Positions 40,937 to 48,338 of a stretch of DNA of 64,000 nt are shown piece after piece; the stretch's first letter is position 1, and every line of letters begins with the position of its first letter. Under the pieces are notes generated by a model. The model did no database searches. It was not told where the DNA came from and was given only the letters and a program-made list of their open reading frames with translations. Both the position numbers and the translations under genes were made by a program. This stretch comes from Alteriqipengyuania halimionae. GTDB taxonomy: Bacteria; Pseudomonadota; Alphaproteobacteria; Sphingomonadales; Sphingomonadaceae. The DNA lies in the NCBI RefSeq assembly GCF_009827575.1, contig NZ_WTYR01000001.1:310001-374000 (forward strand). Reading direction: 5' to 3'.

Positions 40937-41266
40937 CTATTCGGCCTTGGCGACCTGCTTGTCGTCCATCAGCTGCTTGAGCTCGCCTGCTTCGAACATC
41001 TCCATCATGATGTCGCTGCCGCCGACGAACTCGCCTTTGACGTAAAGCTGCGGGATCGTGGGCCAGTCCGAATAGGCCTTGATGCCTTGGCGGATTTCCA
41101 TGTCCTGCAACACGTCGACGCTTTCATAGCCGACGCCGCAATGATCGAGGATGGCGACGGCACGGCTGGAAAACCCGCATTGCGGGAACAGCGGCGTGCC
41201 TTTCATGAACAGGACCACGTCGTTGCTTTCGACGGTGTCCTTGATGCGCTGGTTGGTGTCCGACAT
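40937..41266 (-). CDS. grxD: Monothiol glutaredoxin (Grx4 family)
   Basis: A 109-residue CGFS-type glutaredoxin that carries and delivers [2Fe-2S] clusters with glutathione. The active-site segment is [20 protein letters not shown] with the single cysteine; the glutathione-binding [20 protein letters not shown] follows. It lies 33 bp downstream of a bolA-family gene on the same strand; CGFS glutaredoxins and BolA proteins form Fe-S heterocomplexes, so the pair is functionally coherent. Confidence 0.97.
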   Translation of the reverse strand: MSDTNQRIKDTVESNDVVLFMKGTPLFPQCGFSSRAVAILDHCGVGYESVDVLQDMEIRQGIKAYSDWPTIPQLYVKGEFVGGSDIMMEMFEAGELKQLMDDKQVAKAE

Positions 41267-41299
41267 TTCGCGGCCCTTATCTGTAACTGAGTGTAGGCT

Positions 41300-41533
41300 T
41301 CAGGTGGGAAGGCCGGTGGTCAGTTGCAAGGCGTGGAGCTCGCCGCCCATCCGTCCGCCGAGCGCTTCGTAGACGAGCTTGTGCTGCGCCACGCGCGACT
41401 TGCCGGCGAACGATGCCGAGCGGATCTCGGCGGCGTAGTGATCGCCGTCGCCCGCCAGGTCACGGATCGTGACATCGGCATCGGGAATGGCTGCCTTGAT
41501 CAGCCGTTCGATCTCGTCCGCCTGCATTGCCAT
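41300..41533 (-). CDS. BolA family protein
   Basis: A 77-residue BolA-like protein (class II KH-like fold). The histidine-containing core SRVAQHKLVYEALGGRMGGE ends in LHALQLTT, as in BolA/IbaG. It would bind a shared [2Fe-2S] cluster with the monothiol glutaredoxin encoded next, acting in iron homeostasis or cluster delivery. It follows the zeta-inhibitor gene by only 4 bp, giving a zeta-bolA-grxD unit. Confidence 0.93.
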   Translation of the reverse strand: MAMQADEIERLIKAAIPDADVTIRDLAGDGDHYAAEIRSASFAGKSRVAQHKLVYEALGGRMGGELHALQLTTGLPT

Positions 41534-41537
41534 CGGT

Positions 41538-41864
41538 TCAGTCCTCGGACTTCATGAACTGGCGACGCGCTTCGATTTCGCATTCCTCGAGCTTGGCACG
41601 GACATCGGCTTCGTCGACATCGCAATCGGCGGTGGTGAGGTCGCCGTAGACCTTGCGGATCACGTCCTCGTCGCCGACCTCTTCGAAGTCCGCCTGCACC
41701 ACGGCCTTCTCATAAGCGTCGGTTTCCTCATCGGTCAGGCCCATCTTGCCCGCTGCCCAATTGCCGAGCAGGCGATTGCGCCGCGCGGTGATCTTGAACC
41801 GGGTTTCCTGATCGAAAGCGTATTTGGTTTCTTCGCCGCGCTCGCGGTCCTTGAAATCGGTCAT
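41538..41864 (-). CDS. F1Fo-ATP synthase zeta inhibitor subunit (DUF1476)
   Basis: A 108-residue protein matching the alphaproteobacterial zeta subunit: MTDFKDRERGEETKYAFDQE at the start, which is the inhibitory N-terminal part, and ARRNRLLGNWAAGKMGL in the middle of the helical bundle. Zeta blocks ATP hydrolysis by F1 under low proton-motive force. ATG 41864 is preferred over an in-frame ATG at 41921. It is first in the zeta-bolA-grxD unit. Confidence 0.92.
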   Translation of the reverse strand: MTDFKDRERGEETKYAFDQETRFKITARRNRLLGNWAAGKMGLTDEETDAYEKAVVQADFEEVGDEDVIRKVYGDLTTADCDVDEADVRAKLEECEIEARRQFMKSED

Positions 41865-41934
41865 TGCAATATCCTCTCGAATGGGTCGCGCGCCGCATAG
41901 CAGCGCCCGAACGGGCTGCAAGTCAATCCCGCAC

Positions 41935-42936
41935 TCAATCCATCGTCACGACGAGCTTGCCGATCGCCTCGCGGTTTTCCAGCTTGGCGATCGCTTCGCC
42001 GCCGCGTTCGAGCGGGAAGGTTTCCGAGACCAGCGGGTTGATCTTGCCCGCCGCCAGCAGGTCGAACAGCTCGGCGATGTTCTGGCGGTTCTTCTCGGGC
42101 GAGCGTGCCGTGAACGCTCCCCAGAACACGCCGCGAATGTCGCAGCTCTTGAGCAGGGTGAGGTTGAGCGGAATCTTGGGGATGCCCGCCGGGAAGCCGA
42201 TAACGAGGTGGCGACCTTCCCAACCGAGCGAGCGCAGCGCCGGCTCGGAATAGGCCCCGCCGACGATGTCGTAGACGATGTCCGCGCCGTCTTTGCCGAC
42301 CGCAGCCTTGAACTTGCCTGCCAGGTCCTTCGACGCGTCCTTGTCGATCTCGCCCTTGGGATAGATCACGATTTCGTCGGCCCCGGCCTTGCGCGCGACT
42401 TCGCCCTTTTCTTCGGTCGACACGGCGCCGACGACGCGTGCGCCGTAAGCCTTGGCGAGTTCGACTGCCGATAGTCCGACCCCACCGGCAGCGCCGAGCA
42501 CCAGCACGGTCTGTCCTTCGGCGATGTCGCCACGGTCCTTGAGGCCGTGGATCGTGGTGCCGTAGGTCATCAGGATCGAGGCGGCGGTGGGGAAATCGAC
42601 CCCGTCGGGAATTGCGAACAAACGCGCGGCCTCGACCGCGACCTTTTCCGCCAGACCGCCATTGCCGAGCATTGCGATCACTCGGTCGCCGACCTTCCAG
42701 TCGGTCACGTCGTCGGCAACGGCTTCGATCACGCCTGAAATCTCGCCACCCGGAGCGAACGGACGCTCGGGCTTGAACTGGTAGAGATCGCGGATGATCA
42801 GCGTGTCGGGATAATTGATCGCGCAGGCCTTGACCGCGACGACGACCTGTCCCTTGCCGGGCGCGGGGGCGTCGACCTCGTCGAGCGTGAGCGTTTCGGG
42901 TCCACCGGTTTCGTGGCTACGTAGGGCTTTCATCAA
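41935..42936 (-). CDS. NADPH:quinone reductase-like medium-chain oxidoreductase
   Basis: A 333-residue zinc-free MDR protein of the quinone oxidoreductase branch. The N-terminal GroES-like domain has PGGEISGVIEAVADDVTDW; the Rossmann domain has VLVLGAAGGVGLSAVELAKA, which binds NADPH. No catalytic zinc ligands are apparent. Likely an NADPH-dependent enone or quinone reductase in stress detoxification or fatty-acid-type reactions. Its start overlaps the 53-residue gene upstream by 4 bp (ATGA). Confidence 0.93.
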   Translation of the reverse strand: MMKALRSHETGGPETLTLDEVDAPAPGKGQVVVAVKACAINYPDTLIIRDLYQFKPERPFAPGGEISGVIEAVADDVTDWKVGDRVIAMLGNGGLAEKVAVEAARLFAIPDGVDFPTAASILMTYGTTIHGLKDRGDIAEGQTVLVLGAAGGVGLSAVELAKAYGARVVGAVSTEEKGEVARKAGADEIVIYPKGEIDKDASKDLAGKFKAAVGKDGADIVYDIVGGAYSEPALRSLGWEGRHLVIGFPAGIPKIPLNLTLLKSCDIRGVFWGAFTARSPEKNRQNIAELFDLLAAGKINPLVSETFPLERGGEAIAKLENREAIGKLVVTMD

Positions 42937-43094
42937 TCGGTCTCCGGTTTCGGCCCGGTCGGGCGTTTTACTTCAGGCGTTTCGGGCGTGTTGCCTTTGG
43001 CCTTGCGCTTGTTGGCATAGAGCATCGCCGCGGCAATCGCGGCGGATCCGATGGCGGCACCGATGGCAGCCTTCCCAGTGAGTTTTTTTGTCAT
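42933..43094 (-). CDS. 53-residue membrane-anchored small protein
   Basis: A short gene whose TGA overlaps the ATG of the quinone reductase. The product has a Lys-rich start (MTKKLTGKAA), one glycine/alanine-rich transmembrane helix (IGAAIGSAAIAAAMLY) and a basic, Pro-rich cytosolic tail. Translational coupling and the clean single-span layout argue it is real. No family is recognised; a role in anchoring or in membrane-associated reduction with its partner is only a guess. Confidence 0.65.
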   Translation of the reverse strand: MTKKLTGKAAIGAAIGSAAIAAAMLYANKRKAKGNTPETPEVKRPTGPKPETD

Positions 43095-43132
43095 GCAAGC
43101 GCATATGCAAGCGTGCGCTGCCCCTCGCAAGG

Positions 43133-43624
43133 CTAGAGATAATCGCCGATCACGGCCCAGCGTGCTTCTTTCTCGGCTAGCGGCATCGCGGCATAGGCGG
43201 GACTGGAGGAGGGCAAGTCGACCAGCGCCAGCGAGCTGTCGCCGAGTGCCGCGCGCCCGTGCCTGGCCGAAGTCTTGCCGTTGAAGCCCACTGCCTGGAG
43301 ATCGGGCAGGGTAGCAACCAGATCCGCCAGCGCGGTCGGCTCGGCATCGCGGATCGAGGCGTCGAGGCTCCCGTCTCGCCGCGCGCTTGCCACGGTGTCC
43401 CATAGTCCGATCCCGTGATCGAGAAGGGTGGCAAGGCGGGCCTCATAATCCAGCGCAGTCAGATCGACTTCGATCACTTTGCCGACCAGATGCCAGAACC
43501 GATTCGCAGGATGGGCATAGTATCGCTGCGCCTCGAGCGAGCTTTCACCCGGCAGGCTCCCCAGCAACAGGACGCGGGTGCGGCGGTCGACGATCGGCGC
43601 GAAGCCAGCTTTCCGTACAGTCAT
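43133..43624 (-). CDS. Hypoxanthine/uracil-DNA glycosylase (UDG family 6)
   Basis: A 163-residue DNA glycosylase of the Mug/HDG-like family 6, which removes hypoxanthine (and perhaps uracil) from DNA to start base-excision repair. Motif one is LLLGSLPGESSLEAQRYYAH followed by PANRFWHLVG; the DNA-intercalating motif near the end is LPSSSPAYAAMPLAEK. The compact length matches the family. It is divergent from the thioesterase gene. Confidence 0.88.
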   Translation of the reverse strand: MTVRKAGFAPIVDRRTRVLLLGSLPGESSLEAQRYYAHPANRFWHLVGKVIEVDLTALDYEARLATLLDHGIGLWDTVASARRDGSLDASIRDAEPTALADLVATLPDLQAVGFNGKTSARHGRAALGDSSLALVDLPSSSPAYAAMPLAEKEARWAVIGDYL

Positions 43625-43715
43625 GGGGCCATCCTGAAATTCGCTGCGTATTTTTCCATGAAAAATCTAGAGTTTGTCATGGAATGGTAAGGCGTACCTG
43701 CTTACATTGGTGTCA

Positions 43716-44117
43716 ATGAGCAGGCGCGACCATACCCATCAGATCCAGATCCAGCCCGATGATATCGATTTCATGGGGCATGTGAACAATGCGCGCTACC
43801 TTTCATGGGTGCAGGATGCGGTGCTTTCGCACTGGAAGAAGCTCGCCCCGGCCGAAGCGCTGGCGAGCCGCGCCTGGGTCGCGATCAAGCACGAGATTAC
43901 CTATCGCCAGCCGGCCTTCCTCGACGACGAGGTCTTCGCCAACACCGTACTCGAAAGCGTTAAAGGCGCGCGGGCATTCTACTCCACCGTGATCAAGCGC
44001 GGGGAAGAGGTACTGGCAGAAGTCCAGTCGAGCTGGTGCTGCATCGATGCCGAAACCCTGCGCCCGGCGCGTATCGGCGAAGAAGTGAAGGGCTTCTTCT
44101 TCCCGAACAAGGGCTGA
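43716..44117 (+). CDS. Acyl-CoA thioesterase, hotdog fold (4HBT family)
   Basis: A 133-residue single hotdog-domain enzyme. It contains the 4-hydroxybenzoyl-CoA thioesterase pattern DIDFMGHVNNARYLSWVQDA, with the aspartate and H-V-N-N, and KHEITYRQPAFLDDEV. It would hydrolyse an acyl-CoA or acyl-ACP in the cytosol. ATG 43716 is used; the 43674 frame start adds an unsupported 14 residues. Next gene is crtZ, 21 bp downstream, so the two may share a transcript. Confidence 0.92.
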   Translation: MSRRDHTHQIQIQPDDIDFMGHVNNARYLSWVQDAVLSHWKKLAPAEALASRAWVAIKHEITYRQPAFLDDEVFANTVLESVKGARAFYSTVIKRGEEVLAEVQSSWCCIDAETLRPARIGEEVKGFFFPNKG

Positions 44118-44138
44118 GCGCCTATAGTCGCGCCTGTC

Positions 44139-44657
44139 ATGCAGGTTCTCGTTCCCGCCCTGATCGTTCTCGCCACCGTCATCGCGATGGAGTGGGTCGC
44201 GTGGGCGAGCCACAAATACATCATGCACGGCTTCGGCTGGGGCTGGCATCGCGATCACCACGAACCGCACGACAATCTGCTCGAAAAGAACGATCTCTAC
44301 GCGATTGTCGGCGCGGCGATGAGCATTTCGATGTTCGCGCTAGGCAGTCCATTGGTGATGGGCGCCTCGGCCTGGTGGCCGGGAACATGGATCGGGCTCG
44401 GCATACTGTTTTACGGGATCATCTACACGCTGGTGCATGATGGCTTGGTCCACCAGCGTTATTTCCGCTGGGTGCCCAAGCGCGGCTATGCCAAGCGGCT
44501 GGTCCAGGCGCACAAGCTGCACCACGCCACGATCGGCAAGGAGGGCGGCGTGAGCTTCGGCTTCGTCTTCGCGCGCGATCCGGCCAGGCTCAAAGCAGAC
44601 CTCAAGCGTCAGCGCGAAGCGGGCATAGCCGTCGTCAGGGACAGCGCGGGGGCTTGA
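44139..44657 (+). CDS. crtZ: Beta-carotene hydroxylase
   Basis: A 172-residue membrane di-iron hydroxylase that adds the 3/3' hydroxyl groups of zeaxanthin-type carotenoids. The histidine clusters that bind iron are visible: SHKYIMHG, WHRDHHEPH, LVHDGLVHQR and KLHHA. Four helices surround them. CrtZ is common in pigmented Erythrobacteraceae, consistent with a yellow to orange organism; other crt genes are not in the window. Confidence 0.95.
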   Translation: MQVLVPALIVLATVIAMEWVAWASHKYIMHGFGWGWHRDHHEPHDNLLEKNDLYAIVGAAMSISMFALGSPLVMGASAWWPGTWIGLGILFYGIIYTLVHDGLVHQRYFRWVPKRGYAKRLVQAHKLHHATIGKEGGVSFGFVFARDPARLKADLKRQREAGIAVVRDSAGA

Positions 44658-44678
44658 TCCCAAGCATTTGCGGCAGCG

Positions 44679-45029
44679 TTATTCGTTGCGCGTGGCAATC
44701 CAGCCGCCGCAGATCACCAGGATCGCGACCGAAATCCAGTACCAGGGATGGCCGAGCGTGAAGTACGTGACGACCGCGCCGGTCGCCATCGCGCCGATCG
44801 CCATGGTCTTTGCCCGGCGGCTGATCGCGCGCCGCTCGCGCCAGTCGCGAACCTGCGGACCCCATTGGGGGTGATCGAGGATTTTCTGCTCCAGCTCGGG
44901 GCTCGAGCGGGCGAAGAAATACACCGCCAGCAGCAGGAACGGCACGGTCGGCATGATCGGCAATACCGCCCCGATCGCGCCGAGGCCGACGGCGGCGAAC
45001 CCGAGCACGCGATAAAGATGCCGTTTCAT
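44679..45029 (-). CDS. YbaN/DUF454 family inner-membrane protein
   Basis: A 116-residue protein with three membrane segments matching DUF454: VLGFAAVGLGAIGAVLPIMP then TVPFLLLAVYFFARSSPELE and the following HPQWGPQVRDWRERRAIS. Function unknown. ATG 45029 avoids overlap with sufE just upstream (ends at 45040); an in-frame ATG at 45065 would overlap. Confidence 0.88.
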   Translation of the reverse strand: MKRHLYRVLGFAAVGLGAIGAVLPIMPTVPFLLLAVYFFARSSPELEQKILDHPQWGPQVRDWRERRAISRRAKTMAIGAMATGAVVTYFTLGHPWYWISVAILVICGGWIATRNE

Positions 45030-45039
45030 CGGCGCACGG

Positions 45040-45447
45040 TCATCCGCCCGCGATCCGCGCGGCATGTTCGCGCACCAGGGCGATCATGTTGGGCACGCCC
45101 TGGGTGCGATTGGAGCTCAGCTGGTTCTTGAGATCGAAGGGTTCGAGCGCGTCGGTCACATCCATCGCGGCGACCTTGGCTGCGGGCTTGTCCTGCACCG
45201 CGGAGAGCACCAGCGCAACGATCCCCTTGGTGATCGCGGCATTGCTGTCGGCAAGGAAATGAAGCCGCTCGCCCTCCTGCGTGGGATAGACCCAGACTTG
45301 CGCCGAACAACCGCGCACCAGCGTCGCATCGGTCTTGAGGGCGTCGGGCATGGGCTCCAGATCGCGGCCCAGTTCGATCAGCAGGCGATACCGTTCGTCG
45401 CCTTCGAGGAATTCGTATTCTTCCTGGATATCGTCGAGTGTGCGCAT
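45040..45447 (-). CDS. sufE: Cysteine desulfuration protein SufE
   Basis: A 135-residue SufE that accepts sulfane sulfur from SufS and passes it to SufB for Fe-S cluster assembly. It starts TLDDIQEEYEFLEGDERYRL, and the active cysteine is in LVRGCSAQVWV (about residue 47). It is followed by the DUF454 gene 10 bp later. It lies alone, away from sufBCDS, as is usual for alphaproteobacteria, and next to the 3' end of the psp operon. Confidence 0.95.
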   Translation of the reverse strand: MRTLDDIQEEYEFLEGDERYRLLIELGRDLEPMPDALKTDATLVRGCSAQVWVYPTQEGERLHFLADSNAAITKGIVALVLSAVQDKPAAKVAAMDVTDALEPFDLKNQLSSNRTQGVPNMIALVREHAARIAGG

Positions 45448-45524
45448 GGGCGGCGGATAGGCATTCGGCCTTGGGATTGAAAGGGTTTCGTCACGGCGTG
45501 GCGACCGATCGGAAACCGTTCAAC

Positions 45525-45779
45525 TCACAAATCGACCCCGCTGGCGATCGCTTCGAGGCGGCGGATGCGCTCCTTGAGGTCCGCAATCTCGATCCGCGCG
45601 GCGCCTTCAGGCGCGCCGCCTTCGATCTCTGGCGCTTGGTTTCGGCTACCGCCGCTGCGCTCGATTTCCTGGCGACGCAGGGCGATCCAGCTTTCCCAGG
45701 CGCGAAGCGTCGCGCTGGAGAGGATCACGAGCCCGATCAGAGCGGCGCTGGCGATCAACAAAGTTTCGGTCATCACCAT
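45525..45779 (-). CDS. Small membrane/coiled-coil protein of the psp operon (fourth PspB-like copy)
   Basis: An 84-residue protein: one N-terminal transmembrane helix (TLLIASAALIGLVILSSATL), a polar linker and a C-terminal coiled coil (IADLKERIRRLEAIASGVDL). The LKERIRRLEAIAS end matches, in shortened form, the L-E-[RK]-I-[VA]-T-D motif of the three preceding genes. It is the last member of the series, 11 bp after its neighbour. GAGGG sits 8 nt before ATG 45779. No named family; it is probably a degenerate PspB-type subunit. Confidence 0.72.
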   Translation of the reverse strand: MVMTETLLIASAALIGLVILSSATLRAWESWIALRRQEIERSGGSRNQAPEIEGGAPEGAARIEIADLKERIRRLEAIASGVDL

Positions 45780-45790
45780 GGCAATTTCCC

Positions 45791-46057
45791 TCAATCCTTG
45801 CGCAGATCTTCGATCTGGCTGGCGAGACGTTCGGCCTCGCTGTTCTTGTCCGTTGCGATCCGCTCGAGCACCTTGATCCGCTCGCGCAGGTCTTCGATTT
45901 CGCGCTGGGCTTCGGGATCGCGGCTGGCTTGCCCGACATAGGTCTGGTTGCCGCGCTCGTCTTCGATGATCCCTGCCTGGGCGCGATAGCGCGAGCTCAT
46001 CAACTTGCCGATCACGATGATCGAGACGATGACGACGATCGCGGCGGGCCAACCCAT
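45791..46057 (-). CDS. Small membrane/coiled-coil protein of the psp operon (third PspB-like copy)
   Basis: An 88-residue protein with one transmembrane helix (AAIVVIVSIIVIGKLMSS), a linker and a coiled coil (EIEDLRERIKVLERIATDKN). The LERIATD element and topology relate it to the PspB-like group. Its ATG overlaps the stop of the preceding gene (TGATG), so they are translationally coupled. It presumably sits in the inner membrane with the coiled coil on the cytosolic side, where PspB-type proteins contact PspA or PspC. Confidence 0.75.
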   Translation of the reverse strand: MGWPAAIVVIVSIIVIGKLMSSRYRAQAGIIEDERGNQTYVGQASRDPEAQREIEDLRERIKVLERIATDKNSEAERLASQIEDLRKD

Positions 46058-46407
46058 CAGCCGCGCTCCTTGCGCCGCATGTCGAGCGGAACGCCGGCCC
46101 CTTCGGCGGTGTTGGCGTCGATCTTGCGCTGGTCGCGCAGCCGCTCGATTTCCTCGGCGACGCCATAGCCGCGATCGGTCACGATCTTCTCTAGCACGAT
46201 CATGCGATCCTGCATCCCGTCGAGCTTTTCATGGAGCGCGCGGTTTTCCTCGCGCAGCGCCTTGGTCTCACCGGTGGCCGCAGGTTCGGTCTTGCCGCCC
46301 CATTCGTCTTCCAGCGGATAGCCGTGCTTGGCGCGGATCCAGTTGTTGATCAGCCATCCCAGCGTCATGACGCCGACGATGACGATGATCATAGTTTCCT
46401 TGTCCAT
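46057..46407 (-). CDS. Small membrane/coiled-coil protein of the psp operon (second PspB-like copy)
   Basis: A 116-residue protein: N-terminal helix (TMIIVIVGVMTLGWLINNWI), an acidic linker, a long coiled coil (ALREENRALHEKLDGMQDRM) then VLEKIVTDRGYGVAEEIERL. The last stretch is nearly the same as in the copy upstream (VLERIVTDSGYNVATQIEAL), which shows recent common origin. It lies 21 bp after that copy. Function inferred only from operon membership. Confidence 0.78.
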   Translation of the reverse strand: MDKETMIIVIVGVMTLGWLINNWIRAKHGYPLEDEWGGKTEPAATGETKALREENRALHEKLDGMQDRMIVLEKIVTDRGYGVAEEIERLRDQRKIDANTAEGAGVPLDMRRKERG

Positions 46408-46428
46408 ATTCCCCTCTTCTCGTTTGGC

Positions 46429-46743
46429 TTAGCGGGCCGGCTGCTTGTCGATATCCAGCGCCATGCCGCTGTCTGTGTCTTCTACCTGGCGCTGGTCGCG
46501 CAGGGCTTCGATCTGGGTCGCTACATTGTAGCCGCTGTCGGTGACGATGCGTTCGAGCACCTGCACCCGGTCTTCGAGCTGCTGGACGCGGCTGGCATAT
46601 TGCGCCGCTTTTTCCGCAGTGTTGCTCGAGGTCGCTTCGATCTGCATTTTCATCATCTTCTGGCGATGAGCTGACCAGATCGCGACGATCGGGATCGAAA
46701 CCCCGATGATCGGGATCAATACGCCCAGTGTTCCAGCGTCCAT
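46429..46743 (-). CDS. Small membrane/coiled-coil protein of the psp operon (first PspB-like copy)
   Basis: A 104-residue protein: transmembrane helix (LGVLIPIIGVSIPIVAIWSA), basic patch (HRQKMMKMQIE), coiled coil (YASRVQQLEDRVQVLERIVT) and a tail GYNVATQIEALRDQRQVED. It follows pspC by 22 bp. The shared motif VLERIVTD...Y.VA..IE.LRDQR links it to the next gene and more distantly to PspB and the C-terminus of PspC. No family name known to me beyond that resemblance. Confidence 0.78.
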   Translation of the reverse strand: MDAGTLGVLIPIIGVSIPIVAIWSAHRQKMMKMQIEATSSNTAEKAAQYASRVQQLEDRVQVLERIVTDSGYNVATQIEALRDQRQVEDTDSGMALDIDKQPAR

Positions 46744-46765
46744 TGTTCGGTCCTTTCCTGCGGGC

Positions 46766-47143
46766 TCAGCGCAGCTGTTCGATTTCGGCGCTCAGCGCCT
46801 TGTTGCCATCGACATAGAAATGCTCGACCTTGGCCAGGCGGCGATCGACGTCGCGCATCTGGGCGCGGATCTCGCGCGCGGTGCGCTTCGGGCTCTGCCG
46901 GACACGCTGCCAGTAGCGGCTCTCGTCCTGATCGACATAGAGGTGCGGCGGCTTCTTGTTCAGCAGGAACCCGGCGACGAAATAGGCCGGAAGTACGATG
47001 CCGGAACTGGCGAAGAAGCTGATGACGACGGCCATGCGGACCCAGAAGGCATTGATCCCGGTGTAATCCGCGATGCCCGCGCAGACGCCCATCAGTTTGC
47101 CATTGTGCTTGTCGCGGTAAAGCGTGGTGCGGGGGCTGTTCAT
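46766..47143 (-). CDS. pspC: Phage shock protein C
   Basis: A 125-residue PspC-domain protein. The domain is clear: LYRDKHNGKLMGVCAGIADY then TGINAFWVRMAVVISFFASS and a membrane segment ending in LPAYFVAGFLLNKKP. In enterobacteria PspC with PspB senses inner-membrane stress and recruits PspA away from PspF. Here the C-terminal part continues as a helical stretch (KVEHFYVDGNKALSAEIEQL) that resembles the tails of the following small proteins. It overlaps the PspB-like gene by 4 bp. Confidence 0.93.
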   Translation of the reverse strand: MNSPRTTLYRDKHNGKLMGVCAGIADYTGINAFWVRMAVVISFFASSGIVLPAYFVAGFLLNKKPPHLYVDQDESRYWQRVRQSPKRTAREIRAQMRDVDRRLAKVEHFYVDGNKALSAEIEQLR

Positions 47144-47445
47144 CGGGCGGTCCTTTCTTTGTCGGCCAGCAGGCGATCGAGTTCGCGCAGCTGCTGGTTG
47201 TCGGTCTCGCGGTCGGCGAGCAGTTTCGGTCGTTCGAAGTCGGGATTGTCGCTTGCGACCAGTCGTTCGACCGTGTCCATGCGCTCATCAAGGCGCTTGG
47301 CGAGGTTGTAGAGCTCTTCGAGCAGCACCTCGTCATCGGTGGTGATGGTGGCAGCGGTCTTCCACTTCGTGATGTAGTGGAGGATGATCCAAGGCAACCC
47401 GATGAAGAGCGTGGCTACGATCATGATTCCGGCGATCTCGTCCAT
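47140..47445 (-). CDS. pspB: Phage shock protein B
   Basis: A 101-residue PspB: transmembrane helix with GLPWIILHYITKW and a cytosolic coiled coil (LYNLAKRLDERMDTVERLVA) ending ASDNPDF, the region closest to enterobacterial PspB (AKRMRERI..LE..LD...P). The tail (to residue 101) is longer than the usual 70-75 residues. It lies 3 bp after pspA and overlaps pspC, in the classical pspA-pspB-pspC order. Confidence 0.9.
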   Translation of the reverse strand: MDEIAGIMIVATLFIGLPWIILHYITKWKTAATITTDDEVLLEELYNLAKRLDERMDTVERLVASDNPDFERPKLLADRETDNQQLRELDRLLADKERTAR

Positions 47446-47448
47446 GGG

Positions 47449-48156
47449 TCAGTCCTTCTTGTTCTCTTCCTCGCCCGCGGCGCTGTCGCCGCGACCGAGC
47501 AGTTTCTTCATTTCGGCGAGCTCGTCGTCGATCGCGTCGGCGCCTTCGAGCGCGGCGATTTCGTCGGCGAGACTCGGCTTGTCCGATCCGTCGGAGATTT
47601 TCAGCGCATCGGCGCGGCCTTCTGCGTAATCGACCCGGCGTTCGAGCTGGTCGAAGCGATTGAGCGCATCGTCGACGCGTTCATTGGTCATCAGGCTGCG
47701 CAGCTTGACGCGGTTCTCCGCGCTTTCGAGCCGGGCGGCGATGCTAGACTGGCGGCTGCGGGCTTCGCGCAGGCGACCCTGGAGCTTCTGGATGTCCTGC
47801 TCGTAGGCGCGCAGCGCGTCGTCGAGCACCGCGATCTCTTCCTTGAGCTGGGCGGACATATCGACCGCCTTCTTCTTTTCGACCAGCGCCGCACGGGCGA
47901 GGTCTTCGCGATCCTTGCTCAGCGCGAGCTGCGCTTTCTCGCCCCAATCGGCCTGCAGCTTGTCCAGCTTGACCGTGTGGCGGTGCATTTCCTTCTGGTC
48001 GGCGATCGTGCGGGCGGCCGAGGCGCGGACTTCGACCAGCGTCTCTTCCATCTCCATGATGATCATGCGGATCATCTTCGACGGATCGTCCGCCTTGTCG
48101 AGCATGTCATTGAAATTGGCGGCGAAGATATCTCGCGCGCGGTTGAAAATTCCCAT
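47449..48156 (-). CDS. pspA: Phage shock protein A (PspA/IM30, ESCRT-III-like)
   Basis: A 235-residue PspA starting MGIFNRARDIFAANFNDMLD, the amphipathic membrane-binding helix, followed by a long coiled coil (KLQADWGEKAQLALSKDRED and onwards). PspA coats damaged inner membrane and in its free form inhibits PspF. AGGAG lies 8 nt upstream of ATG 48156. The frame remains open upstream for another 62 codons to ATG 48342, which has its own GGAGG and overlaps the preceding small gene, so a longer form of 297 residues is possible (see findings). Confidence 0.95.
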   Translation of the reverse strand: MGIFNRARDIFAANFNDMLDKADDPSKMIRMIIMEMEETLVEVRASAARTIADQKEMHRHTVKLDKLQADWGEKAQLALSKDREDLARAALVEKKKAVDMSAQLKEEIAVLDDALRAYEQDIQKLQGRLREARSRQSSIAARLESAENRVKLRSLMTNERVDDALNRFDQLERRVDYAEGRADALKISDGSDKPSLADEIAALEGADAIDDELAEMKKLLGRGDSAAGEEENKKD

Positions 48157-48338
48157 TAGCGGGGCTCCTGAGGATTGAAACTGACTGAACTTGCTGCGCA
48201 CCTTGTCGCCATCCATCCAGTCTGTCGCGGACATTTTCTCGCGGGTCGGCTCTGGCGAGCGACGGATGCGATCGATCTCCTGATCGATGCGGCTCCGGCG
48301 CGTGCCATCGCCGACCGGGCCGAGGGGGCTTTCATCGC

